64,000 nucleotides of DNA, from NCBI GenBank assembly GCA_035530195.1, contig DATKVG010000103.1, forward strand, positions 22,381 through 86,380. The letters run 5' to 3'. Positions 9,299 through 16,912 of this stretch are shown here, piece by piece; position 1 is the first letter of the stretch; each line of letters starts with the position of its first letter. A model generated the notes under the pieces. The model made no database searches and was not told where the DNA came from. It saw only the letters and a program-made list of their open reading frames with translations. The DNA is from JAPLKX01 sp035530195 (GTDB lineage: Bacteria > Hydrogenedentota > Hydrogenedentia > Hydrogenedentales > SLHB01). The position numbers were made by a program, and so were the translations under genes.

Positions 9299-9909
9299 TC
9301 TTTCCTTATTGATCGCCTTGTCTTGTAGAGGCGCTCGGTGAAACCACCTTCCTGCTGAAACTTTCTCGCTTGGGTGGCAATTTGGCGATCAAGGAGGAAC
9401 GAAGCCACTGTGATGAGGGCGAGAGCGGCGTTGGCGGCGATTTCGGGGAAAGTGGACGGAGTGGACCTAGTGGACGAAGTGGACGGAGTGGACGCGGACA
9501 TTTTTGAGACTGGGCGGCCGTGAATACTCTTTGCCCATTCGGCTACTGCGTCGGCGGTTGCGGGGCGAGACACTATCAAAGCGGTCCTTCGTGGATCGTT
9601 GCGATCCCACTGCGGAAGGCGGCGTTGGCGCAGAAAGTCTTCGTAATCCAAGCGCAGTTCTTCCAGACTGGAGCGGGCTACGCTTGTGAGTTTTAACTCC
9701 GTCTTTTTCGAGGTGGCCGAAGTCTGACTTCCTTCTGCAATGTTCTGGACACCTGATCTGGCGGATTGGACCATTTGCTCATACATCTTGTGCGACCTGA
9801 CGTATTTGTCGCAGAAACGGACAGTGACGTCATAAACTAACTGCGCCACCTGAAAGCTCTTCAGTTTCCGAAACCCACCGTGTTTCTGTATAAGCGGCTC
9901 TTTGTCCAC
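9295..9909 (-). CDS. Four-helix bundle suffix-type protein (S23-like)
   Basis: 204 residues from a GTG start. The segment from KHGGFRKLKSFQVAQLVYDVTVRFC to ARSGVQNIAEGSQTS is the four-helix bundle module related to proteins encoded in 23S rRNA intervening sequences, here in the longer suffix form. A Ser/Thr/Pro linker (STPSTSSTRSTPSTF) is encoded by a 9-bp tandem array (9451-9495) and separates it from a C-terminal helical part. A second 9-bp array (9904-9955) overlaps the start codon. Molecular function of the family is unclear. It converges with the upstream glycosyltransferase partner gene, overlapping its end by 4 bp. Confidence 0.82.
   Translation of the reverse strand: MDKEPLIQKHGGFRKLKSFQVAQLVYDVTVRFCDKYVRSHKMYEQMVQSARSGVQNIAEGSQTSATSKKTELKLTSVARSSLEELRLDYEDFLRQRRLPQWDRNDPRRTALIVSRPATADAVAEWAKSIHGRPVSKMSASTPSTSSTRSTPSTFPEIAANAALALITVASFLLDRQIATQARKFQQEGGFTERLYKTRRSIRKD
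9451..9495 (+). repeat. 9-bp tandem array inside the four-helix bundle gene
   Basis: Five copies of AGTGGACNN in frame, encoding the STP/STS repeats of the linker in the opposite-strand gene. Confidence 0.85.
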
Positions 9910-9955
9910 GGTCCACTCAGTCCACTATGTCCACTACGTCCACTGCGTCCACTAC
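9904..9955 (+). repeat. 9-bp tandem array at start of the four-helix bundle gene
   Basis: Five copies of GTCCACTNN plus a partial unit, the complement of the array at 9451-9495. It covers the GTG start of the four-helix bundle gene and ends in the stop codon of tyrS. Confidence 0.85.
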
Positions 9956-11220
9956 ACAAACTTCAGCAGGTGGTAGTTCTTTTTCCCTTTGCGAATGACG
10001 GCGATGTTTCCTGCGCAAATCACGCCTTCGCTGGTGTTGATGTCGGCGTCAAGGCGTTCGTTGTTGAGGTAGAATCCGCCGCTTTCGATGAGTCTCCTGG
10101 CCTCGCCTTTGCTCTTGAACACGGTGTGCTCGACCAGCACGTCGACCAGCGGGCGGTTCTTCCCCAGTTCGTCGCGCGAGATCTCCGTGGAAGGGACTTC
10201 GCTGAAGATCTCGGCGAGTGTGGCTTCGTCGAGCCCCTCGAGGGAGCCGCCGAACATGGCTTCGCTGGCCCGGACGGCGTTTTCGATCGCGGACTCCCCG
10301 TGAACTATCCGGGTGAGTTCTTCGGCGAGCCGGCGCTGTGCAGCCCGTTTCTCGGGCTCGTTAACGAGGCGCCGCTCGTACTCGGCGATCTCGTCGGGAG
10401 CGAGAAACGTGAACAGCCTCAGCCACCGGGGCATGTCGGCGTCGGCCTGGTTGATCCAAAATTGGTAGAACTTGTATGGCGAGGTCCGGGCCGGGTCCAG
10501 CCAGATGTTGCCGCCTTCGCTCTTGCCAAACTTGGACCCGTCCGACTTCGTCACCAGCGGAAACGTGATCCCGAACACCGTGTATTCTCTTACGCGGCGG
10601 ATCAGGTCCATTCCCGCCACGATATTGCCCCACTGGTCGCTGCCGCCGACCTGGAGCCGGCAGTTCTGGGTGTCGGCCAGATGGAGAAAATCGTAGGCCT
10701 GCAGGAGAACGTACGAGAACTCGGTAAAACTCATCCCGTGCTCGCGGTCTTCGATGCGCCCGCGTACCGACTCTTTGGCCAGCATGACGTTTATCGAGAA
10801 ATGCTTGCCAACGTCGCGCAGGAAATTGAGCAGCGGCATGTCGCAAAGCCAGTCGGAGTTGTTGAGGAGTCTTGCGGCGCTGGGCCCGTGGAAATCCAGG
10901 AACCGCTCGAGCTGCATCCGGATGCCTTCTGCGTTGGCCTCAACCTGCTTGCGGGTCAGGAGTTGGCGCTCCTGCACCTTGCCGCTGGGGTCGCCGATCA
11001 GGCCGGTCCCCCCGCCAACGAGCACGATCGGCTTGTGGCCGCGCCGCTGGAAATGGACCAGGCCCAGGATGGGAAGCAGGCTGCCGATGTGCAGGCTGTC
11101 CGCCGTCGGGTCAAACCCGCAATACAGGGTGAACCGGTCCATCTCGAGGAGTTTGCCAACCTCCTCATGGGTCACCTGACTGATAAAGCCGCGCCAGGAT
11201 AGCTCTTCAAACAGCGTCAT
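9952..11220 (-). CDS. tyrS: Tyrosyl-tRNA synthetase
   Basis: Charges tRNA-Tyr with tyrosine in the cytoplasm. The ATG at 11220 (MTLFEELSWRGFISQVT) gives 422 residues, normal for bacterial TyrS; the frame stays open upstream but that extension has no family likeness. The class I HIGH-type motif appears as LHIGSLLP and the KMSKS-type motif as SKFGKS. YCGFDPTADSLH and GSDQWGNIVAG are tyrosine-pocket segments. An S4 RNA-binding domain ends the protein (KSKGEARRLIESGGFYLNNER). The stop codon falls inside a GTCCACT array. Confidence 0.97.
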   Translation of the reverse strand: MTLFEELSWRGFISQVTHEEVGKLLEMDRFTLYCGFDPTADSLHIGSLLPILGLVHFQRRGHKPIVLVGGGTGLIGDPSGKVQERQLLTRKQVEANAEGIRMQLERFLDFHGPSAARLLNNSDWLCDMPLLNFLRDVGKHFSINVMLAKESVRGRIEDREHGMSFTEFSYVLLQAYDFLHLADTQNCRLQVGGSDQWGNIVAGMDLIRRVREYTVFGITFPLVTKSDGSKFGKSEGGNIWLDPARTSPYKFYQFWINQADADMPRWLRLFTFLAPDEIAEYERRLVNEPEKRAAQRRLAEELTRIVHGESAIENAVRASEAMFGGSLEGLDEATLAEIFSEVPSTEISRDELGKNRPLVDVLVEHTVFKSKGEARRLIESGGFYLNNERLDADINTSEGVICAGNIAVIRKGKKNYHLLKFV

Positions 11221-11607
11221 TGATTGTCTCCGCCCATTACGCCTAGCAGCCCGTGGGAAATGGCCGCGTGCAGACCGCGACGTCTTTTGCCGCGGGCTGC
11301 CAGGGCCCGGAATTTCGAACGCTACCACATTACCGAATCGGGGTCAAGAATGACCCTAGGGAAACCTGGTACGGCGGGCTGCAGTTCTTTCATAATTCTT
11401 GATTTTGTGTCAATGAAATCCTGTTGACTTTTCCAGCGTGTATCGGCAAACTAGATGCGACGGCTTTTTAAGCCGCGGCTTAAGAAGCCGCATTCAGAAT
11501 CTTTGTTCGCGACCTTGAGCTAACATCTACGCGCCGTGCGCAGATGTCGCGAACAAAGATTCTAATAGCAAGTGAGGTAATGACATATATTTGGGAGGGG
11601 TACGTTT
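11221..11607. other. Intergenic region upstream of tyrS and PKD lipoprotein
   Basis: No gene seen. Divergent promoters for tyrS and the PKD lipoprotein must lie here. It holds the second 68-bp inverted-repeat element (11496-11563), preceded by a GC-rich palindrome (GCCGCGGCTTAAGAAGCCG region, 11460-11492). GGGAGGGG before 11608 is the ribosome-binding site of the lipoprotein gene. Confidence 0.6.
11496..11563 (-). repeat. 68-bp interspersed inverted-repeat element, copy 2
   Basis: Same 18-bp perfect termini and same total length as the copy at 1004-1071. The 32-bp core matches the reverse complement of copy 1 with only a few substitutions, so the copies are inverted relative to each other. 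Confidence 0.85.
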
Positions 11608-13851
11608 ATGTTTGGGCGATCCGGTAGCCATATTCTGCCGGCCCTGGTGCTCTTGGGGGCATTGCTGGTTGGGTGCCCGGAGGGTCCGCGCGACCTTGGA
11701 GCGGAACCCGAAGCGCGGTTTGAGGCGGTGCCAAGGTCTGGTCATGTGCCGCTGCTGGTAGAGTTTTTTGACTCATCGGATCCGGGGGTATCGGGCATAG
11801 CGCAGTGGTACTGGGACTTCGGCGACAACACCTCGAGCACCGACCGCGACCCGCGTCACACATATTACATGGCAGGCAACTACACCGTTTCGCTGCGGGT
11901 CACTACGGCGATTGGATCGAGCACAAAGATCGTCCCCAATTGTGTCAGCGTTACGGATCCGATAGCCGTGGTCGCAATAGACAGCGACGGCGGAACACTT
12001 GAGGCGTTCGACGGGACGTTGACGGCGCCCGCCGGGGCGTTTGCGAGCCGGGTTATAGTGGGTATGACGGCAGGCGAAGGGCAGATGCCGGTGGATTTCT
12101 CGGAACAGGAACAGGTTGTATCGGCCGTCTATACGATCCAGCATGATCAGCCTGACCTGCACGTCGACCCGCGCAAGGCACTGGAAGTAGACCTTCCATT
12201 CTATGCGCCCATGGTGCCGGAATCGGACCGGACGGGCGAGAAGCTGTATTTGTTTGCGCGGTATGGGAACGGGGTTCGCACGCCCATCCCGGGGCGCGTA
12301 TCGGGTGAACGATTCATTGCGGACATAGCGGGTCTGCCGCACACGGCCGATTACGCGGTCGTGTACTGCCCGACGATGGCGGCGGTAACGGTGATAGCGG
12401 AACAAATCTTTAAAACGCCTACCAGCTATCGCTGGGACACGGCCAAGTGGCGGTTGGCCTATTCGGCGGGCATGTTGCAGGCCCTGACGGCCCTGCGCGT
12501 GGGCAACCCGCACTTCCTGCAACCGTACGACTGGCGCGATTTTTCCGGGCCGGACACAGACCAAACCCTGGCGGAGTTGCGCGATGAGGTGGCGGAAGTG
12601 CATCAGGCGGCGGACGAGGCAGGCTTTATCAGCCCCGCCCTCAATGTGACGCCGGACAACGAGTACAACCTGTTGTTCTACCCCATGAAACCGCCCGCCA
12701 GCAATTTTGACTGCGTGGCCGAAACCCTGTATGCCACTTCGCTTTTCGGCTCGATCGTGATCGACCCGGAACAACTGGTGGCGATCTGCAAGCGGCAGGC
12801 AGACGCCGATTCCGATGGCGTCCAGGAGCTGGAATTCCTGCACGCGTTTACCGAGGAGCTTTTCCGCGCTATGTTCCGTGGCTATGACTACCCGTTCTAC
12901 ACGATCGCGGTTGCTCCCCGGTACGGTACCGACAGAAGACCGGTCAACGTACCGTTCACGCTTGGATTCAACGAAGGGCTCGCCGTCTACACCAGCCAGA
13001 TAGCCGCGGGCGAAATCGCCTACCGGCCTGCCGGGACAGGCTACACGGCCATTTTGAAACCGCGCGCGTTCAGCCCCAACGAATACGCCCTGCTCAGCGA
13101 GCCGCTGTTCGCACCGGCTTCCCCGCGGACGTGCGGCTATGCCACCGCCACCCAGGACTTCTTTTTCTACCTCGCCAACAAGTACGCGCCGGCGGGGGAC
13201 CCGCTGACGTTTGTCGCGGATTCGTACGACGGCGTGCTCGAGATGTTGCGCATGAACGCGGGCGCGCCGGGTGTCACCGATTATGAAACCGCGATGCGGC
13301 AGGCCCGGATGGCGGTGGATGTCACGTTGCTCCGGCTGTTCGACAAAGGGCTGCCGGAAATCTATTGGGATTACGCCTGCGACAGGGCGTTCGAAAACCC
13401 CAGCGACTCCAAGATACGCCCCAGCGACTATTTCCGCAAGGCGTACACGTTCAATGACGACCGGTTTGAAACCCAGGCGGTGGTGCGGGCGACGATCAAC
13501 GGCCTGTACGAGCAAGTGTTCACCCGCGTGGGGTATCCGCGGCTGGGCGACGTGCCCCCCCTGACCACCGTGGCGGTCGTGCTGACGGCCGCGAACGCCT
13601 TTTCCTGCGACCTGAAGGTGGCCGTCAACGCGTACGACTGGGACGTCGACACGTACGGCAACAGGATGCGCGCAAAAGCCTATCTGAACGGATCGGACGG
13701 CATCGAAATGACGGCCATCGAGTCGGAAGCCGTCCTGCCGGGATTCGGCGCAACATCGACCACCAAAAAGGCGGTGGTGCTGCTCAGCAACACTTCGATG
13801 GAAGACTCCTACTCCGTAGAGGTGACGGTGACGCCGCGCGCGCGCCTATAA
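11608..13851 (+). CDS. Large PKD-domain lipoprotein
   Basis: 747 residues. The signal peptide ends in a lipobox LLVGC with the lipidated C23. A PKD domain spans about residues 36-115 (VPLLVEFFDSSDPG, WYWDFGDNTSS, HTYYMAGNYTVSLRV). Next comes a ZU5-like segment (DGGTLEAFDGTLTAPAGAF). The large C-terminal region contains FLHAFTEELFRAMF followed about 50 residues later by NEGLAVYTSQ. The spacing resembles a gluzincin HExxH...NEGxA protease but the first motif is degenerate, so catalysis is doubtful. Likely an outer-membrane or periplasmic surface lipoprotein. A strong GGGAGGGG site precedes the ATG. Specific function not recognised. Confidence 0.8.
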   Translation: MFGRSGSHILPALVLLGALLVGCPEGPRDLGAEPEARFEAVPRSGHVPLLVEFFDSSDPGVSGIAQWYWDFGDNTSSTDRDPRHTYYMAGNYTVSLRVTTAIGSSTKIVPNCVSVTDPIAVVAIDSDGGTLEAFDGTLTAPAGAFASRVIVGMTAGEGQMPVDFSEQEQVVSAVYTIQHDQPDLHVDPRKALEVDLPFYAPMVPESDRTGEKLYLFARYGNGVRTPIPGRVSGERFIADIAGLPHTADYAVVYCPTMAAVTVIAEQIFKTPTSYRWDTAKWRLAYSAGMLQALTALRVGNPHFLQPYDWRDFSGPDTDQTLAELRDEVAEVHQAADEAGFISPALNVTPDNEYNLLFYPMKPPASNFDCVAETLYATSLFGSIVIDPEQLVAICKRQADADSDGVQELEFLHAFTEELFRAMFRGYDYPFYTIAVAPRYGTDRRPVNVPFTLGFNEGLAVYTSQIAAGEIAYRPAGTGYTAILKPRAFSPNEYALLSEPLFAPASPRTCGYATATQDFFFYLANKYAPAGDPLTFVADSYDGVLEMLRMNAGAPGVTDYETAMRQARMAVDVTLLRLFDKGLPEIYWDYACDRAFENPSDSKIRPSDYFRKAYTFNDDRFETQAVVRATINGLYEQVFTRVGYPRLGDVPPLTTVAVVLTAANAFSCDLKVAVNAYDWDVDTYGNRMRAKAYLNGSDGIEMTAIESEAVLPGFGATSTTKKAVVLLSNTSMEDSYSVEVTVTPRARL

Positions 13852-13864
13852 TCGCCGGCGCCGG

Positions 13865-14383
13865 TTACGGGTCCGACAGCGCGTCAAACATCGCCACGAG
13901 TTCCCGGTGCGCCCGGAACGGCAGCGGGGGGCGATTTTCGCGCGAGAAAAACCGCAGGTCGACCACGTCCGAGCAGGGCTGCAACGTGCCGGACCATTCG
14001 CCCACATAGTAGCCGAGAACCGTCACGGCGCCGTAGAAACGGCTCTGCTGGGTGCTCACGCCGACAAGGCGGAGCGAGGCGATATCGAGCGTGGTTTCTT
14101 CGCGCATCTCCCGCACAATGGCTTCCTCGGTGGTCTCGCCGATTTCGACAAACCCCCCCGGCAGCGTCCATTCGCCCACACACGGCTCCACCGCCCGCTG
14201 CGCCAGCAGCAGGTTGTCGTCTCGCGTGATGAAACAACACACCGCGGGCACGGGATTGCGGTAATAGAACCTGCGGCAGCGGTCGCACCGCGGCTGTTCC
14301 TTCTCGCCATCGAAGCACAGCCTCAATCTCCCGCCGCAAATCGGGCAATAGTTCCAGCAGAAATCTTCAGGATCGAATGCCAT
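13865..14383 (-). CDS. Nudix hydrolase with N-terminal zinc ribbon
   Basis: 172 residues. A zinc ribbon (C13-x2-C16...C33-x2-C36) is followed by the Nudix box starting at G77: G-x5-E83-x7-R91-E92-x2-E95-E96. The canonical glycine after EE is T98 here, a mild deviation. Nudix proteins hydrolyse nucleoside diphosphates linked to another moiety; the zinc-ribbon form is reminiscent of NudC-type NADH pyrophosphatases but is much shorter, so the substrate is open. The gene converges on the PKD lipoprotein gene. Confidence 0.92.
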   Translation of the reverse strand: MAFDPEDFCWNYCPICGGRLRLCFDGEKEQPRCDRCRRFYYRNPVPAVCCFITRDDNLLLAQRAVEPCVGEWTLPGGFVEIGETTEEAIVREMREETTLDIASLRLVGVSTQQSRFYGAVTVLGYYVGEWSGTLQPCSDVVDLRFFSRENRPPLPFRAHRELVAMFDALSDP

Positions 14384-14485
14384 GCCCTAACTCTAGCAGG
14401 CTTCATGCCAAACGGCAAAAGCCAATCGTCCCAACTGTCCCGCAGTCCCACGTCCGGCGCAACACAAGAAACCTGCCGGCAGCGG

Positions 14486-15487
14486 CTAAATCCCGCCATA
14501 TTGTCGCTTATAGTATTCGAGGTACTCGCCGGTCTTGATCTTGCGCCACCACCATTCGTTCTGCTGGTACCACTGCACCGTTAGTTCAATGCCTTGGTCC
14601 CAATCCATGGCCGGCGCCCAGCCGAGCCGATTGAGTTTGGCGGGGTAGATCGAATAGCGGCGGTCGTGGCCGGGCCGGTCGGGGACGAGCCGGATCAGGT
14701 CTTCGCTCTTGCCCATGATGGCGAGGATGCGGCGGGTCAACTCGATGTTTTCGCGCTCGTTGCCGCCGGCGATGTTGTAGATCTGGCCGGGCTCGCCTCT
14801 GCGCAGCGCGCAATCGATCCCGCTGCAATGGTCTTCGACGTACAGCCAGTCGCGCACGTTGTGCTCGCCGCCCTGATACAGCGGCAGGGGGAGGTTGTCG
14901 ATGGCGTTTGTCACGAACAGCGGCAGGACTTTCTCCGGGTATTGGTTGGGCCCGTAGGTGTTTGAACCGCGCGTGATGATGACGGGCGCCTGGAACGTCG
15001 TGAAGTACGCCATGCCCATCAGTTCGCCCCCGGCCTTGCTCGCCGAATACGGGTTGCGCGGCGAGATCGGGTCCGTTTCGGAAAACGACCCGCGGTCGAT
15101 GCTGCCGTAGACCTCGTCGGTCGAGACGAGCAGCACCCGGCTTGTGCCAAGCTTACGGGCGGTTTCGACGATGTTGTGGACGCCGCGCACGTCCGTGTCG
15201 ATGAATTCGGACGCGCCGAGGATGCTGCGATCGACGTGGGTTTCGGCGGCGAAATTGACAACGGCATCGCAGCCCTGCATGGCTTCAGCGAGCGCGTCGG
15301 CGTTAGCGATGTCGCCGCGGATGAATGTGTAACGCGACTCATCAATCCCTTTAAGGTTGTCGAGGTTGCCCGCATAGGTAAGCTTGTCGAAATTGCGGAC
15401 TTTGATATCCGCGTAATGGTCAAGCTGGTATTTGACGAAATGCGAGCCGATAAACCCCGCACCGCCCGTGACCAAGATGTTTTTCAC
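14486..15487 (-). CDS. rfbB: dTDP-glucose 4,6-dehydratase
   Basis: Converts dTDP-glucose to dTDP-4-keto-6-deoxyglucose, step 2 of dTDP-L-rhamnose synthesis. 333 residues from a GTG start that overlaps the rfbD stop (GTGA), indicating coupled translation. The Rossmann motif GGAGFIG (8-14) binds NAD; T123-D124-E125 and Y147-x3-K151 are the catalytic residues of the family. The C-terminal KTGEYLEYYKRQYG is typical of RfbB. rfbA and rfbC are not in this window. Confidence 0.97.
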   Translation of the reverse strand: MKNILVTGGAGFIGSHFVKYQLDHYADIKVRNFDKLTYAGNLDNLKGIDESRYTFIRGDIANADALAEAMQGCDAVVNFAAETHVDRSILGASEFIDTDVRGVHNIVETARKLGTSRVLLVSTDEVYGSIDRGSFSETDPISPRNPYSASKAGGELMGMAYFTTFQAPVIITRGSNTYGPNQYPEKVLPLFVTNAIDNLPLPLYQGGEHNVRDWLYVEDHCSGIDCALRRGEPGQIYNIAGGNERENIELTRRILAIMGKSEDLIRLVPDRPGHDRRYSIYPAKLNRLGWAPAMDWDQGIELTVQWYQQNEWWWRKIKTGEYLEYYKRQYGGI

Positions 15488-16332
15488 TGGTTTTGCCGCC
15501 TCCTTTGGATGTAACCGGCGAGCGCCTCCTGCCAGGCGCGCATGGTATTGCCGGTCAGCTTCTCATATTTCTCGTTGGAGAGCACCGAGTATAACGGCCG
15601 CTTCGCCTTCATCGGGAAAGCCTCCGCGGAACACGGTTCCACGCGCGTATCAAGCCCGGCCAGTTCAACAATTGTTCGCGCAAACTCGTAACGCGAGCAC
15701 GAGCCGCTGTTGACGACATGGAACGTGCCGACCGCCCCGGCCGATGCCAGCGCCGCCGTAGCTTCCACCAAGTCGAACGTGTAGGTTGGCGAGCCGACCT
15801 CGTCCTCGACGACGGTGAGCGAAGGGCGCGTCTGGGCGGCGCGGATAATTTTTTCCACGAAGTTATTGCCGCCGGGGCCGTAAAGCCACGCGGTCCGGAT
15901 GATGCAGTGGCGGTCGTTGTTTTCGCGCGTCGCTTCCTCGCCGGCCAGCTTGGATGTGGCATAGACGCAAAGCGGGGTCGGCGCGTCTTCGGGCACGTAG
16001 GGAGACCTTTTTGTGCCGTCGAAGACGAAATCGGTGCTGTAATAAACAACGGCGGCGCCCGCACGCGCAGAAGCCCGCGCGATATGGCCTGCCCCCGTTT
16101 CGTTCACCCTGAATGCGGAGGCGGGGTTGTCTTCCGCGGCCTCGACGTCCGTGTATGCGGCCGCATTGATGACCAGATCCGGCCGGGCTTCCCGCATGAA
16201 CTCCTCCACCGCACCAAAATCCGCGATGTCCACTTCCGGAAGGTCGGCCGCAAAAACCTCGCCGTCACGGCTAAACCGCGCGCACAGGTCGCGCCCCAGT
16301 TGGCCTTTCGATCCGAATAGGATTGTCAGCAT
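15484..16332 (-). CDS. rfbD: dTDP-4-dehydrorhamnose reductase
   Basis: Final NAD(P)H-dependent reduction to dTDP-L-rhamnose. 282 residues with GSKGQLG at positions 7-13, INAAAYTDVEAAEDNP (substrate loop of the family) and the Y-x3-K pair in VYATSKLAGEE. First gene of a two-gene operon with rfbB. The product could feed the rhamnosyl or other deoxysugar transferases encoded in this window; that link is inference. Confidence 0.96.
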   Translation of the reverse strand: MLTILFGSKGQLGRDLCARFSRDGEVFAADLPEVDIADFGAVEEFMREARPDLVINAAAYTDVEAAEDNPASAFRVNETGAGHIARASARAGAAVVYYSTDFVFDGTKRSPYVPEDAPTPLCVYATSKLAGEEATRENNDRHCIIRTAWLYGPGGNNFVEKIIRAAQTRPSLTVVEDEVGSPTYTFDLVEATAALASAGAVGTFHVVNSGSCSRYEFARTIVELAGLDTRVEPCSAEAFPMKAKRPLYSVLSNEKYEKLTGNTMRAWQEALAGYIQRRRQNQ

Positions 16333-16437
16333 GATGCCCTATGCGGCCTCGCCGCCCGTTTTAGCCCTATTGTACACGATTTCAAAACGCCCACCCAGCA
16401 AGACCTGTCACTATTATAGTTTTATACCCATATAAAC

Positions 16438-16464
16438 TAAAGATTTCCCGATTCGAGCCGATGA
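16438..16464 (+). promoter_or_regulatory. Sigma-28 type promoter P1
   Basis: TAAAGATT-N11-GCCGATGA, against the FliA consensus TAAAGTTT-N11-GCCGATAA, with exactly the consensus spacer. Expected start of transcription is about 16470. Confidence 0.75.
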
Positions 16465-16469
16465 ATTGA

Positions 16470-16660
16470 GTAAGCCAAGACACGGAGGTCGGAGGCGGCA
16501 GGACAAGCGACACGGAGGTCGCGACAGTTGAAGAGAGACTGACGCAAACGGTGGGGCGCCTATCCCGCGGGATAAAATCCCGGCGCCAACGCGGCCAGCG
16601 TTTGTTTTTACGGTCTTCCTCCTTGAGTGGCGCCACGGTTCGTCGTGGCGCTTTTTCTTT
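16470..16660 (+). ncRNA. Candidate sigma-28-controlled small RNA 1
   Basis: About 190 nt from P1 to a rho-independent terminator. The 5' half has two hairpins with hexaloop ACGGAG: GAC-loop-GTC at 16479-16490 and the 5-bp GCGAC-loop-GTCGC at 16507-16522. Both contain ACACGGAGGT, an exact fit to the CsrA/RsmE consensus ACANGGANGU. The centre folds into nested GC-rich stems including the palindrome TATCCCGCGGGATA. CTTCCTCCTTGAG precedes the terminator and could pair with the GGAGG sites. No start codon with a ribosome-binding site makes a credible peptide. Boundaries are estimates from promoter and terminator. Confidence 0.68.
16630..16660 (+). terminator. Rho-independent terminator of unit 1
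   Basis: Perfect 8-bp stem GCGCCACG/CGTGGCGC with loop GTTCGT, followed by CTTTTTCTTT-type T tract. Confidence 0.85.
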
Positions 16661-16669
16661 GCCCGCCGC

Positions 16670-16696
16670 TAAAGTTTAGGCGCTCGCAGCCGATAA
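16670..16696 (+). promoter_or_regulatory. Sigma-28 type promoter P2 (perfect consensus)
   Basis: TAAAGTTT-N11-GCCGATAA, identical to the E. coli FliA consensus in both elements and spacing. It begins about 10 bp after terminator 1. Confidence 0.88.
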
Positions 16697-16702
16697 AAAA
16701 AT

Positions 16703-16839
16703 CGTAAGGTTCAGGCACTTGAATCCAATCAAGAACGCGCCGGCGGGTGCCAATCCCAACACCCGGCAGTCCGGCGCCGTCCCAAGAATCTTACCTCCTT
16801 TGAGTGCGCCATGACGCGGGTTATGGCGCTCTTCCTTTT
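16703..16839 (+). ncRNA. Candidate sigma-28-controlled small RNA 2
   Basis: About 137 nt. GTAAGGTTC near the 5' end pairs with GAATCTTAC near the 3' end (9 pairs, one G-U), closing the molecule. Inside are CTTGA/TCAAG and GCGCCGG/CCGGCGC stems, the latter enclosing CGGGT/ACCCG. Unlike units 1 and 3 it contains no GGA. It shares the CTCCTTTGAGTGCGCC stretch before the terminator. No peptide is credible. Confidence 0.66.
16803..16839 (+). terminator. Rho-independent terminator of unit 2
   Basis: Stem GCGCCAT/ATGGCGC extended outward with one mismatch, followed by CTTCCTTTTG. Confidence 0.75.
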
Positions 16840-16879
16840 GCCGCCGTTGAAACACCTCGCGCGTCTAAACCCATTCCGC

Positions 16880-16906
16880 TAAAGTTCCCGAACCGCCGGT
16901 CGATAA
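16880..16906 (+). promoter_or_regulatory. Sigma-28 type promoter P3
   Basis: TAAAGTTC-N11-GTCGATAA, two substitutions from consensus with exact spacing. It begins about 40 bp after terminator 2. Confidence 0.8.
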
Positions 16907-16912
16907 GTACTT

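Noticed and set aside
16382..16636. 84-codon open frame on the minus strand across sRNA unit 1
   Set aside because: No ribosome-binding site, no family likeness, and it runs antisense through the terminator and promoter; best explained as chance in GC-rich sequence.
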